Assembly (NCBI RefSeq): GCF_000426845.1
Contig: NZ_AUGD01000002.1
Coordinates: forward strand, 1 to 64,000
Reading direction: 5' to 3'
Length of the DNA: 64,000 bases
Source of the DNA: Bradyrhizobium sp. in8p8
GTDB lineage: Bacteria > Pseudomonadota > Alphaproteobacteria > Rhizobiales > Xanthobacteraceae
Shown: positions 43,367 to 52,118 of the stretch, one piece after another
Numbering within the stretch: position 1 is the stretch's first letter
Layout of the letters: the number at the start of each line of letters is the position of its first letter
Notes under the pieces: model-generated
What the model saw: the letters and a program-made list of their open reading frames with translations, nothing else
Databases searched by the model: none
Told to the model about the DNA's origin: nothing
Made by a program: the position numbers and the translations under genes

Positions 43367-43698
43367 TTCGCCGCTGCTTCGTTTTTGAGCGCATCGGTCC
43401 CCTTGGCTAATGTTTGGGCTGGCTGCTCGAATTTCGGGAGAGCTGCCCGGCGGGGTGCCCCGGCACTCTGCCTCAACCGTCTGACATCACTGATGTTTCA
43501 GTCTCGACCAAGCTGGCACGCAACTTGAATGTTGCACTGCGGCCAGCTTGTCATAGGTGCCTGCTGAGCCAAGTCCCGCAGCAACGAAGCTGATCGGACC
43601 GTGGGTGACGAAGCCGGCGCTGAGCCGGCCCAAGCTCCCCCGCGGGTCGCGCCAACCTCGGAGCCACTCTGGTGGCCGCAGGAGCTTCGTTAGCAACC
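43367..43698 (+). promoter_or_regulatory. nirA upstream region with sigma-54-like element and structured leader
   Basis: A 332-base gap without a gene. At 43514-43529 the sequence TGGCACGCAACTTGAA matches the sigma-54 consensus at the -24 GG, but the -12 pair is GA instead of GC. Downstream come inverted repeats (GCCGGC at 43613-43618 with GCCGGC at 43624-43629; GCCAC/GTGGC at about 43663-43676) and a long-range pair (CTGCGGCCA near 43536 with TGGCCGCAG near 43673). A structured leader fits control by NasT, but no U-tract terminator is evident. Confidence 0.5.
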
Positions 43699-45480
43699 AT
43701 GAAAATCGAAACGCTCTCAGTCGACTTTACCGACGAGCAGAAGCGCTATCTCGAAGGCTTCACGACGGGCCTGCAGATCAGCCGCGTCGGTCGCGCTCTG
43801 GGCGGCGGCGCCGTCAAGGCGAGCGCCGAGCCGACCGGGCCCGATGCCGTGCACATCAAGGCGCAGGACAGGGTGATTGCGTCGGGCAAGAAGCTTGCCG
43901 ACCAGGAGAAGTTCAAGCGCGAGGAGCATCCTTTCGACGCCTATCCGCGGTTGCGCCAGCAGGCGCTCGACAACGCGGCGCCGAGCCCGGCCGACAATTT
44001 CCGCTGGCGCTATTACGGCATCTTCTATGTCGCGCCGACGCAGGATTCCTACATGAGCCGCCTGCGCATTCCGAACGGCATCATGAAGCACTGGCAGCTG
44101 TCCGGCCTTGCCGACCTCGCCGACGAGCTATGCGGCCCCTACTGCCACGTCACGACGCGCGCCAATCTTCAGCTTCGCGAGATCCCGCCGAAGCACGCGA
44201 TCAAATTCCTCGAAGGCATTCAGGAACTCGGCCTGTGCTCGCGCGGCTCCGGCGCCGACAACATCCGCAACGTCACGGGAACGGCGACCGCCGGCATCGA
44301 TCCACAGGAGCTGCTCGACACGCGGCCCTATGCGCGCGAGTGGCACTACCACATCCTCAACGACCGTTCGCTCTACGGCCTGCCGCGCAAGTTCAACGTT
44401 GCCTTCGACGGCGCCGGCAGGATTGCGGTGCTCGAGGAGACCAACGACATCGCGTTCACGGCTTATGAGGTGAAGGACGGCTTCGGCGTCGAGCCCGGCG
44501 TCTGGTTCCGCCTCGGCCTCGGCGGCATTACCGGGCACAAGGATTTCGCCAAATATTCCGGCATCATCGTCAGGCCGGAGCAGGCAACCGCCGTTGCAGA
44601 CGCCATCGTGCGCGTGTTCATCGACCACGGCGACCGCACCAACCGCAACAAGGCGCGGCTGAAATATGTGCTCGATGCGATGGGGCATGACGGCTTCGTC
44701 AAGCTCGTCGAGGAGCGGCTGAAGACGCCGTTCACGCGCGTGCCGGAGGAGGCGTTCGCACCACGCCCCGCGGCGGACCGCATGGCGCATGTCGGCGTGC
44801 ACAGGCAGAAGCAGGAGGGCCTCAACTGGATCGGGGTGTCGCTGCCGCTCGGCAAGCTCACCTCCGATCAGATGCGAAGCCTCGCCAAGCTCGCGCAGGA
44901 TCTCGGTGACGGCGAGATCCGGCTGACGGTCTGGCAGAACCTGCTCATCTCGGGAGTGCGCGACGAGAACGTCGAGCTTGCGGTTGCGGCGATCAAGCAG
45001 ATCGGGCTCGCGGTCGAGGCCTCGCACATCCGCGCCGGCCTGATCGCCTGCACCGGTAATGCCGGTTGCCGCTTCGCCGCGGCGAACACCAAGCGTCATT
45101 CCGCCGAGATCGGCGACTGGTGCGAAACGCGCGTGGCGATGGACAAGCCGGTCAACATCCACGTCACCGGTTGTCACCATTCCTGCGCGCAGCATTACAT
45201 CAGCGACATCGGCCTGATCGGCGCGCGCGTGCCGGTCAGTGAGGAAGACACCGTCGAGGGCTATCACCTCTTTACCGGTGGCGGGTTCGGGCCCGACGCC
45301 GACATCGGGCAGGAGGTCTACCGCGACCTCAAGGCCGAGGATGCGCCAAAGACGGTCGAACGACTGCTGAAAGCCTACATGGCGCATCGTTCGTCGCCCG
45401 ATGAAACCTTCCTCCATTTCGCGCGACGCCATGACGGTGAAACGCTGCGCAAGCTGGCCGATGCACAGGTGTCCGCATGA
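43699..45480 (+). CDS. nirA: Assimilatory nitrite reductase (siroheme, 4Fe-4S), NirA type
   Basis: A 593-residue protein, ATG at 43699. Two nitrite/sulfite-reductase ferredoxin-like halves flank the siroheme domains. Cluster and siroheme ligands are C451 and C457 (CTGNAGC) and C492 and C496 (TGCHHSCAQ). Substrate-side residues lie in CHVTTRANLQLREIP. It reduces nitrite to ammonium with six electrons. Sulfite reductase is a fallback reading; nasT-nasS directly upstream favours nitrite. It overlaps the next gene by the ATGA junction, which supplies its likely electron donor. Confidence 0.88.
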   Translation: MKIETLSVDFTDEQKRYLEGFTTGLQISRVGRALGGGAVKASAEPTGPDAVHIKAQDRVIASGKKLADQEKFKREEHPFDAYPRLRQQALDNAAPSPADNFRWRYYGIFYVAPTQDSYMSRLRIPNGIMKHWQLSGLADLADELCGPYCHVTTRANLQLREIPPKHAIKFLEGIQELGLCSRGSGADNIRNVTGTATAGIDPQELLDTRPYAREWHYHILNDRSLYGLPRKFNVAFDGAGRIAVLEETNDIAFTAYEVKDGFGVEPGVWFRLGLGGITGHKDFAKYSGIIVRPEQATAVADAIVRVFIDHGDRTNRNKARLKYVLDAMGHDGFVKLVEERLKTPFTRVPEEAFAPRPAADRMAHVGVHRQKQEGLNWIGVSLPLGKLTSDQMRSLAKLAQDLGDGEIRLTVWQNLLISGVRDENVELAVAAIKQIGLAVEASHIRAGLIACTGNAGCRFAAANTKRHSAEIGDWCETRVAMDKPVNIHVTGCHHSCAQHYISDIGLIGARVPVSEEDTVEGYHLFTGGGFGPDADIGQEVYRDLKAEDAPKTVERLLKAYMAHRSSPDETFLHFARRHDGETLRKLADAQVSA

Positions 45481-47087
45481 ACCAGATCACCCCTCCGCCG
45501 AAGCTCGACCTCATTCCCCCAAGCGCACCGTTCTCCGACGCGCAGCGCTCCTGGCTGAACGGCTTTTTCGCCGGCCTGCTGTCGCCTGAGGTCGCCGCGC
45601 CGCTGTCAACGGAGCAGGGCGCCGCCGTCATGCAAGGCGCGGCCGGCGACGGCGATGACGGTGAAGCGCCGTGGCACGACCAGACCATGCCGATCGCCGA
45701 GCGGATGAAGCTCGCCGAGGGCCGTCCCGTGCGCCGCAAGATGATGGCGGCGATGGCGCAGCAGGATTGCGGCCAATGCGGCTATAATTGCCACGACTAT
45801 TCGGAAGCGATTGCGAGCCGCAGCGAAGCGCGGCTCAACCTCTGTGTCCCAGGCGGCAAGGAAACCGCGCGGATGCTGAAGTCGCTGTTCGAGGAGCTCG
45901 ACAAGACGCCTGCGGCGAAGCCGGCCGACAAGCCGGATGCGGCGGCACCAGCCGTGACCGTGACCATCGCCGAACCCGGCCGCTCACGCGACAATCCTGT
46001 CGCGGCGACCTTCCTGTCGCGCCGCCTGCTCAACAAGGGCAAATCGGAGAAGGAGACATATCACGTCGAGTTCGATCTCTCCGAGAGCAAGCTCGACTAC
46101 GTGGTCGGCGACAGTTTCGGCGTGTTCGCGCGCAACGATGTCGGCCTCGTCGACCAGATCATCGCGCTGCTCGGCGCCTCCCACACCACCAAAGTCAACG
46201 GCAAGACGCTGCGCGAGGTGCTGATCGACGACGTCTCTCTGTCGCCGGCGCCTGACACGCTGTTCGAACTGATTTCCTTCATCACCGGCGGCGCCGCGCG
46301 CGAGAAGGCACGTGCGCTGGCGCAGGGCGAGGATCCCGATGGCGATGCGGCCACGCTCGACGTCATGGCCGCGCTGCAGAAGTTTTCCGGCACGCGGCCG
46401 CATGCCGAGGCTTTCGTCGAGGCGCTGGAGCCGCTCCAGCCGCGGCTCTACTCGATCTCGTCCTCGCACAATGCGTCGCCGGGAAAGCTGTCACTGACGG
46501 TGGACTCCGTGCGCTACATCGTCGGCAAGCGCAAGCGCCTCGGCGTCGCCTCGACCTTCCTCGGCGAACGCATCAAGGAGGGCGATAAGCTGAAGGTCTA
46601 TGTGCAGAAGGCGCATGGCTTCGGCCTCCCGCAGGATCCCAAGACGCCGATCATCATGATCGGCCCCGGCACAGGCATCGCGCCGTTCCGGGCCTTCCTG
46701 CTCGACCGCAAGGCGACCGGTGCGCCCGGCAAGAACTGGCTGTTCTTCGGCCACCAGCGCAGCGATTGCGATTTCTTCTACCAGGAGGAGCTCAACGCGA
46801 TGAAGACCTCGGGTCTACTGACGCGCCTGTCGCTGGCCTGGTCGCGCGACGGCGAGAAGAAATTCTACGTGCAGGACCGCATGCGCGAGGTCGGGCGCGA
46901 GCTTTGGACGTGGCTCGCCGAAGGCGCGCATCTCTACATCTGCGGCGACGCCAAGCGCATGGCCAAGGACGTGGAGCGTGCGCTGGTCGACATCGTCGCC
47001 CAGTTCGGCGCGCGTTCGACGGATGAGGCCGTCAGCTTCGTCGCCGAGCTCAAGAAGTCCGGTCGCTTCCAGGCCGACGTGTACTAG
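45477..47087 (+). CDS. NADPH-dependent flavoprotein reductase (CysJ-like FNR) with N-terminal Fe-S domain
   Basis: This 536-residue protein has no flavodoxin domain. Near 98-123 is a cysteine set C98-x2-C101-x3-C105-x17-C123-PGG, like the 4Fe-4S domain of RnfB and acetyl-CoA synthase (PF04060 type). Residues about 155-536 form a CysJ/P450-reductase-type FAD module: PRLYSISSSHN (FAD), GVASTFLGERI, IMIGPGTGIAPFRAFL and YICGDAKRMAKDVERAL (NADPH), ending VY. It probably feeds electrons to NirA, with which it is translationally coupled. The Fe-S domain in place of flavodoxin is unusual. Confidence 0.85.
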   Translation: MNQITPPPKLDLIPPSAPFSDAQRSWLNGFFAGLLSPEVAAPLSTEQGAAVMQGAAGDGDDGEAPWHDQTMPIAERMKLAEGRPVRRKMMAAMAQQDCGQCGYNCHDYSEAIASRSEARLNLCVPGGKETARMLKSLFEELDKTPAAKPADKPDAAAPAVTVTIAEPGRSRDNPVAATFLSRRLLNKGKSEKETYHVEFDLSESKLDYVVGDSFGVFARNDVGLVDQIIALLGASHTTKVNGKTLREVLIDDVSLSPAPDTLFELISFITGGAAREKARALAQGEDPDGDAATLDVMAALQKFSGTRPHAEAFVEALEPLQPRLYSISSSHNASPGKLSLTVDSVRYIVGKRKRLGVASTFLGERIKEGDKLKVYVQKAHGFGLPQDPKTPIIMIGPGTGIAPFRAFLLDRKATGAPGKNWLFFGHQRSDCDFFYQEELNAMKTSGLLTRLSLAWSRDGEKKFYVQDRMREVGRELWTWLAEGAHLYICGDAKRMAKDVERALVDIVAQFGARSTDEAVSFVAELKKSGRFQADVY

Positions 47088-47290
47088 TCTGCTCTCACAC
47101 CGGCGTTGTACGGGCCGGTTCCGGCTGGCTCGGATTTTAACGAATGAGATTCTCGGAACCTGCCGGTCGGGAGAATATGCGTCTGCGATCAGGCTTCTTA
47201 GAAGAAGCTCATCGCTATTTCTCTCGGCATCTTGCCTCGTCCCCTGGCTGATCCTTCATACTCCCGCAAATGGGGCGTTGGAGACCGGCC

Positions 47291-47443
47291 ATGCGCGAAT
47301 TATCGGCGGAAGCCAGACTGCATTTCTACGCGCGTTCGCTCTCGCGGCGAACCCGGGGGACGCTGCATCATGTCGCGATGTACAGCGCCTTCGCCGTCAT
47401 CGCGGCGATCGTGTTCGGGACGCTTTCGGTGCATCCGTTTTAA
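47291..47443 (+). CDS. Small single-pass membrane protein (50 residues)
   Basis: ATG at 47291, stop TAA at 47441-47443. The product has a basic N-terminal half (RLHFYARSLSRRTRGTLHH) and a hydrophobic C-terminal helix (VAMYSAFAVIAAIVFGTLSVH), ending in PF. GGAG lies 8 bases upstream of the ATG. The size, positive-inside layout and ribosome site argue that it is real. The family is not recognised. It fills an otherwise gene-free gap of 380 bases between the flavoprotein and pxpA. Confidence 0.6.
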   Translation: MRELSAEARLHFYARSLSRRTRGTLHHVAMYSAFAVIAAIVFGTLSVHPF

Positions 47444-47467
47444 TGTGTCGTTCCGGGGCGGCGAAAC

Positions 47468-48238
47468 TCACGCCCCGCGCCTGAACGGCGCGACCTCGAT
47501 TCCCGCAGCCTTCAACGCCTGGCGCACGCCGCGGGCGATGTCCACGGCGCCGGGCGTATCGCCGTGGATGCAGACCGTGTCCGTGCGCATCTTGATGACC
47601 TTGCCCGTGACCGACACGACCGCGCCGTCCTGCACCATCCGCACCACGCGGTCAGCGATCGCCTTGGCGTCGTGCAGGACCGCACCGGGCTTCTTGCGCG
47701 AGACCAGATTGCCGTCGTCCTCATAGGCGCGGTCGGCGAACACCTCGTGCACCATCGGCAGGTTGGCATCTTCGCCCGCCTTCACCAGCTTGGAATTGGC
47801 AAGCACCACGAAGATCAGGCCGGGATCGACCGCCTTGATGCCGGCGGCGATCGCCTTCGCGGTCATGTCGTCCTCGCAGGCGACGTTGGAGAGCGCGCCA
47901 TGCGCCTTTACATGGGTCACCTTGTGGCCGGCCGCTGTCGCGATCGCCTGCAGCGCGCCGATCTGGTAGGCGACGAGGTTCTCGATTTCGGAGGCCTTGA
48001 GCCCTGCGATCGGATGGCGGCCGAAGCCATGCAGGTCGCGATATCCGGGATGCGCGCCGACCGACACGCCGCGCGCCTTCGCGAGCTCGACCGTCCGCCG
48101 CATGATGTCGGGATCGCCGGCATGGAAGCCGCAGGCGACGTTGACCGAGCTTGCGAGCTCGATCATGGCGGCGTCGTTGCCCATCTCCCACGCTCCAAAA
48201 CCCTCGCCGAGATCGCAATTAAGGTCGACTGTCTTCAT
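47468..48238 (-). CDS. pxpA: 5-oxoprolinase subunit PxpA (LamB/YcsF family)
   Basis: The start is ATG 48238 ([17 protein letters not shown]), 256 residues. Family motifs: [52 protein letters not shown] and [12 protein letters not shown]. With PxpB and PxpC it opens 5-oxoproline to glutamate using ATP. It is third in the operon, after pxpB and pxpC, with 31 bases between pxpC and pxpA. Confidence 0.95.
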   Translation of the reverse strand: MKTVDLNCDLGEGFGAWEMGNDAAMIELASSVNVACGFHAGDPDIMRRTVELAKARGVSVGAHPGYRDLHGFGRHPIAGLKASEIENLVAYQIGALQAIATAAGHKVTHVKAHGALSNVACEDDMTAKAIAAGIKAVDPGLIFVVLANSKLVKAGEDANLPMVHEVFADRAYEDDGNLVSRKKPGAVLHDAKAIADRVVRMVQDGAVVSVTGKVIKMRTDTVCIHGDTPGAVDIARGVRQALKAAGIEVAPFRRGA

Positions 48239-48269
48239 CGGTGCTCTCCGCCTCTGGTCTTGTTGTCGC

Positions 48270-49307
48270 TTACGGCTCCGCCGTGACCTGCCAGGTCCCG
48301 GCATCGACCGCGCTGACCGCATAGCCCGCCACGTTAGCATCGCTGAGCGCCTCGATGTTGAGTGCGACAGTGTCGGAGGAGCGCAGGCGATCGGGCAGGC
48401 TGCGGATCAACTGTGCAAACTTGCGTGCCTCGTCCTGCGCTTCGGCCATGCTGACAGCCTTGAAGCGGAACGCGGTTCCCGCCGAGGTCTGGGCGAGGCG
48501 ACCGATATCGGCCGTTATCACCGTTGCGATCTTCGGATAGCCGCCGGAGGTACCGCGGTCCATCATCAGCGCGATGGGGGCTCCGTTGCCGGGCACCTGG
48601 ATGCTGCCGTTCACGGTGCCGTCGGAGACGATGTTGTGGCCATGCAGATGCTTGATGGCGGGGCCCTCGAGCCGGTAGCCCATGCGATCGGAAGTCGCCG
48701 AGATCTTCCATTCGCTCTCAAGGAACAGAGCCTTGTTGGAGTCGTCGAACTCGTCGTCCTGCGGTCCCAGCAGCACGCGGATCGGGCCACTCACCGGCTT
48801 CGGCAGCTCGATGCGAAGCTCCGGCGCGCCGCTCGCAGCGTCGACGCTGAACTCGTCGCCAGCCTGAAGCGGGCGCGGGTAGGGGCTGCCGAGGCCTGCG
48901 CGGGCATTGACGGCGAGGCTGCCGAACACCGGCTCGCCCTTGATGCCGCCCTCGATCGCGAGATAAGTGAACGCGCCGCCGCGGGCAAAACCGAGCGTCA
49001 GCGTCTCGCCGTCCTTCAGCGTTACCGATGCGTCCATCGCGACCGGGCTGCCGGCGATGTCCGCGTTGCGCGGTGCGCCTGAAATCGCGACGCGCACGGC
49101 GCCGTCGCGGGCGGTGAAGGAGGCGCCGACCGGGCCGATCTCGATGGCGGCCGCGAAAGGCTCGTTGCCGACGAGGGTGTTCGCCGCCGCAAGCGACAGG
49201 CGGTCCATCGCTCCGCTCACCGTCAGGCCGTAGCGTTGCGCGCCGAGCCGCCCGCCGTCCTGGACCGAGCTTGCCGGGCCGATGCTGGCAACGACGAGGC
49301 GGCTCAT
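48270..49307 (-). CDS. pxpC: 5-oxoprolinase subunit PxpC (biotin-dependent carboxyltransferase fold)
   Basis: The start is ATG 49307 ([20 protein letters not shown]), 345 residues; a longer upstream frame is a shadow of pxpB. Motifs: [43 protein letters not shown] and [24 protein letters not shown]. It overlaps the pxpB stop (ATGA). In older annotation the family was named KipA or allophanate-hydrolase subunit 2. Confidence 0.94.
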   Translation of the reverse strand: MSRLVVASIGPASSVQDGGRLGAQRYGLTVSGAMDRLSLAAANTLVGNEPFAAAIEIGPVGASFTARDGAVRVAISGAPRNADIAGSPVAMDASVTLKDGETLTLGFARGGAFTYLAIEGGIKGEPVFGSLAVNARAGLGSPYPRPLQAGDEFSVDAASGAPELRIELPKPVSGPIRVLLGPQDDEFDDSNKALFLESEWKISATSDRMGYRLEGPAIKHLHGHNIVSDGTVNGSIQVPGNGAPIALMMDRGTSGGYPKIATVITADIGRLAQTSAGTAFRFKAVSMAEAQDEARKFAQLIRSLPDRLRSSDTVALNIEALSDANVAGYAVSAVDAGTWQVTAEP

Positions 49308-50035
49308 GCGACGACCTGCTCGGCGACGATCTCGCCGGCTTCCGCAGCGCGGTCCAATTCCTCGAATGTCTTGTGGTCGATTGCGAAGAACGTCACGCGA
49401 TCGCCGGGTTCGGTGAGGAAGGTCGGGTTGCGATGGAGCTGATAGGTCCTGACAGGCGTGCGGCCGAGCAAATGCCAGCCGCTCGGCGCGGCCAGACATT
49501 GGATTCCGGCCTGCACGCCGCCGATCGAGATGGTGCCGGCCGGCGTCAGCAGGCGTGGCGATTGCCGCCGCGACATGTGCAGGGATTTGTCGAGGCCGCT
49601 GAGATAGGACCAGCCCGGCGTGAAGCCGATCATGGCCACCTTGTAATCGCCGCCCGCATGCCGGGCGATGATGTCATCGGGCGTGGTGTTGAGCGCCTTG
49701 GCGACATCCTCGAGGTCGATGCCGTGCTCGCCGCCATAGGCGACCGGAATGCGCCAGCGGCGCGCCTTGGTGACCGGCGGCAGCGGTTGGCCCGCGAGCG
49801 CGAGCAGCTTCTCGCCGAGCGCATCAAAAGCGATTGCGCAGGGATCGTAATGCACCAGCAAGGAGCGATAGGTCGGTACGGTCTCGGTGATGCCCTCGAT
49901 CGGACTTGCTGCCAGCGCCTTGTCGAGTGCCAGCACGCGCTGGTTGGCGACATCATCGATGGTGCGGCTGAACTCGACCGTGACGGCGCTGTCGCCACTG
50001 GGCAGAAGGCGGGGCGGGAGAAGCGTCGCGGCCAT
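49304..50035 (-). CDS. pxpB: 5-oxoprolinase subunit PxpB (KipI family)
   Basis: A 243-residue protein: LPSGDSAVTVEFSRTIDDVANQRVLAL at the N-terminus, then IPVAYGGEHGIDLEDVA, FTPGWSYLSGLD and SIGGVQAGIQCLAAPSGWHLLGRTPVR, the KipI/PxpB signature. First gene of pxpBCA. It faces the RraA-like gene across a 260-base gap that contains an inverted repeat. Confidence 0.94.
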   Translation of the reverse strand: MAATLLPPRLLPSGDSAVTVEFSRTIDDVANQRVLALDKALAASPIEGITETVPTYRSLLVHYDPCAIAFDALGEKLLALAGQPLPPVTKARRWRIPVAYGGEHGIDLEDVAKALNTTPDDIIARHAGGDYKVAMIGFTPGWSYLSGLDKSLHMSRRQSPRLLTPAGTISIGGVQAGIQCLAAPSGWHLLGRTPVRTYQLHRNPTFLTEPGDRVTFFAIDHKTFEELDRAAEAGEIVAEQVVA

Positions 50036-50169
50036 TGAGCTGTCGAAGAGTTGTCGAAATCGGGCTTTTGGAAGCGCGCGGGCTCGACGTTGAGCTCCGC
50101 GTCACCTCTGCTTCGCGTAAATGCGCCCGCAAGTCCAATAAATTAATGCAAGGGGTGCCGATAAAGCCT

Positions 50170-50189
50170 TGTTATCGCGGCGCATAACA
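50170..50189. promoter_or_regulatory. Inverted repeat between pxpB and the rraA-like gene
   Basis: TGTTAT-N8-ATAACA, perfect 6-bp arms, in the divergent promoter region. The form suits a GntR- or LysR-type operator. No regulator gene is adjacent, so the binding protein is unknown. Confidence 0.35.
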
Positions 50190-50295
50190 GCTCAGCGGCC
50201 CTGCGTTATTGGGACCCTCTTGGCCCTTGACGCAAGGGCTGCGGCTCGCAAGATGCGCGCGTTGTTTCCCGCCCATCCGGAGCTCGTCCGTTTCC

Positions 50296-50994
50296 ATGTC
50301 GCTGTCCCCCGAAGCTCGCAAGACTCTCGCCGGCATCACCACCGCCACCATCACCACGGTCCTGCTGAAGAAGGGCCTGCGCAATGTGTGGATGCGCGGC
50401 GCACGGCCGCTGCGCCCGGGTCTGCCCCGCTTGGTGGGACCAGCCTTCACGCTGCGCTTCGTGCCGGCGCGCGAGGATCTGGCGACACCGGAATCCTGGT
50501 CTTCGCCGATCTCGACCCGCACGGCGATCGAGGCGATGCCGGAAGGATGCATCGCCGTGGTCGACGCCATGGGCATCACCGACGCCGGCATCTTCGGCGA
50601 CATCCTGTGCGCGCGCATGGTCAAGCGCGGCGTCACTGCGCTCGTCACCGACGGCGTCGTGCGCGACGTCGAGGGCGTGCTCGGCACCAACCTGCCGGTG
50701 TGGTGCGACGGCTATGCCGCGCCGCCGTCGGTTGCAGGTCTTACCTTTGTCGGCTGGGGCGAGCCGATCGGCTGCGGCGGCGTTGCCGTGTTCCCGAATG
50801 ACATCGTCGTTGCCGACCAGGACGGCTGCGTGTTGATCCCGCAGGCGATGCTTGATCACGTCCTTGCCGAGGGCGTCGAGCAGGAGCGGATGGAGGCCTG
50901 GATCGTCAACGAGGTGAACAACGGCGCGGCGCTGCCGGGCCTGTACCCCATGAATGCCGAAACCAAGGCGCGCTACGCCGCGAGCAAGAAGTAA
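50296..50994 (+). CDS. RraA-like protein (HMG/CHA aldolase-type fold)
   Basis: The start is ATG 50296 (MSLSPEARKTLAGITT), 232 residues. Hallmarks: AVVDAMGITDAGIFGDILCARMVKRGVTALVTDGVVRDVEGVL and VGWGEPIGCGGVAVFPNDIVVADQDGCVLIP. The R-x2-D in RDVEG is the metal and pyruvate site shared by class-II aldolases and oxaloacetate decarboxylases of this fold. The longer N-terminus than classical RraA points to an enzyme rather than the RNase E inhibitor. It forms an operon with the cupin gene 16 bases downstream. Confidence 0.85.
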   Translation: MSLSPEARKTLAGITTATITTVLLKKGLRNVWMRGARPLRPGLPRLVGPAFTLRFVPAREDLATPESWSSPISTRTAIEAMPEGCIAVVDAMGITDAGIFGDILCARMVKRGVTALVTDGVVRDVEGVLGTNLPVWCDGYAAPPSVAGLTFVGWGEPIGCGGVAVFPNDIVVADQDGCVLIPQAMLDHVLAEGVEQERMEAWIVNEVNNGAALPGLYPMNAETKARYAASKK

Positions 50995-51010
50995 CAGGAG
51001 AGCAGACCCT

Positions 51011-51415
51011 ATGGAGATCACCGTCGCAGGCACGCGGCCGACCCGCCGCGCGCCCAAGGAAAACTTCACCGGCACCGTGTGGCAGGACCCCGTCATCATG
51101 GCGCCGTCGCCGGCACGGCTGAACTGCTCGCGCGTCGCTTTCGAGCCGGGCGCGCGCACCAACTGGCATCATCATCCCCTCGGCCAGACGCTCTACGTCA
51201 TTTCCGGCGTCGGACGCGTGCAGTCCAAGGGCGGCCCGATCCGCGAGATCCGTCCCGGCGATACCGTCTGGATTCCTCCGGGCGAACTGCACTGGCACGG
51301 GGCGTCGCCGACCAACGGCATGTGCCACATTGCCATGCAGGAAGCGCTCGACGGAGTCTATTCGACCTGGCTGGAGCCGGTCACGGACGCGGAATACGGG
51401 GCCGCGGTGGGCTGA
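51011..51415 (+). CDS. Cupin-domain protein
   Basis: The ATG at 51011 follows AGGAGAGCAGACC; 134 residues. Single-domain cupin with metal ligands in NWHHHPLGQTLYVISGVG (H-x-H type plus Q) and HWHGASPTNGMCHIAM. Closest in style to small cupins annotated as carboxymuconolactone-decarboxylase-linked or hydroxynitrile-lyase-like proteins. The partner RraA-like gene suggests a shared small-acid pathway. The substrate is unknown. Confidence 0.85.
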   Translation: MEITVAGTRPTRRAPKENFTGTVWQDPVIMAPSPARLNCSRVAFEPGARTNWHHHPLGQTLYVISGVGRVQSKGGPIREIRPGDTVWIPPGELHWHGASPTNGMCHIAMQEALDGVYSTWLEPVTDAEYGAAVG

Positions 51416-51433
51416 TCTGCATGCCCCGGACAA

Positions 51434-51459
51434 GACGCATCGCCCGAGGGCGATGCGTC
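51434..51459. terminator. Hairpin after the cupin gene
   Basis: GACGCATCGCC and GGCGATGCGTC form a perfect stem of at least 11 bp with a minimal loop, 18 bases after the cupin stop. There is no T run, so it is either a Rho-independent terminator without U tract or a 3' stabiliser. Confidence 0.6.
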
Positions 51460-51588
51460 GCGGAGCGGGGGCCGGGATATTGCAGTGGTCGACACCGCTG
51501 GGTCGCGGCTCGGCGCAGCAATGCCGTCAACGCGTTCACACGCGTCCTCGATGCGCTATTGCATTGCCGCTTGTCCGGGACAGAAGCC

Positions 51589-51945
51589 CTACATCCGCTC
51601 CGCCGTCCACGTTCCCCTGCACATCGCACCGCGCCAAGTGCCGGAGCCCGAGCTGCCGCTGAGCCGGCCGAAGCCGACCGCGCGCTTGATGCCGGTGCTC
51701 AAGGTGACATTGATGCGGCCGGCATCGGCCACGTGACCGGACGCGTTCACCGCGGCGCTGCTCGAGGCGATCTGGCCTTTGTTGATGCCGATTGCGACGG
51801 TTGCGCCGTTGCCGCAGGTCTCGCTCGATGACGAGATGCGGACATTCCATGTGCCGTCGAAGGTGCTTGTCGCGGCGTCAGCCTGCGCGAATGGCAAGGC
51901 GATGGCGACGAGGGAAGCGAAGAGACCTTTGCGAAAGCCGTTCAT
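51589..51945 (-). CDS. Small secreted protein of unknown function
   Basis: The ATG at 51945 (MNGFRKGLFASLVAIALPFA) gives 118 residues with a signal peptide cut near ADA. The mature part (TSTFDGTWNVRISSSSETCGNGATVAIGI ... GSGTWRGAMCRGTWTAERM) is beta-rich with two cysteines that may pair, and looks like a small lipocalin-like barrel of the kind seen in Bradyrhizobium secreted proteins. The family is not assigned. It faces the cupin gene. Confidence 0.65.
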   Translation of the reverse strand: MNGFRKGLFASLVAIALPFAQADAATSTFDGTWNVRISSSSETCGNGATVAIGINKGQIASSSAAVNASGHVADAGRINVTLSTGIKRAVGFGRLSGSSGSGTWRGAMCRGTWTAERM

Positions 51946-52063
51946 GACACGCCCCTGTGGGTGACCATGCGCGGATCGTGGCATGGGCGCGGAACCGGCG
52001 CTGTGAGGGCAGTCACGTGCGCAAGGGGCTCCGTGAGCCTGCGCACGTCGCGATGCTCCCCCG

Positions 52064-52097
52064 GGAAAAGCAAAGGGGCCCGGATCACGAGCCCCTT
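52064..52097 (-). terminator. Rho-independent terminator of the DUF2147 gene
   Basis: On the minus strand AAGGGGC, an 11-base loop and GCCCCTT are followed by TGCTTTTCC. It lies about 22 bases after the stop of the gene at 52119-52961. Confidence 0.8.
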
Positions 52098-52118
52098 GTC
52101 TCCGTCAGGACGTTGAAC

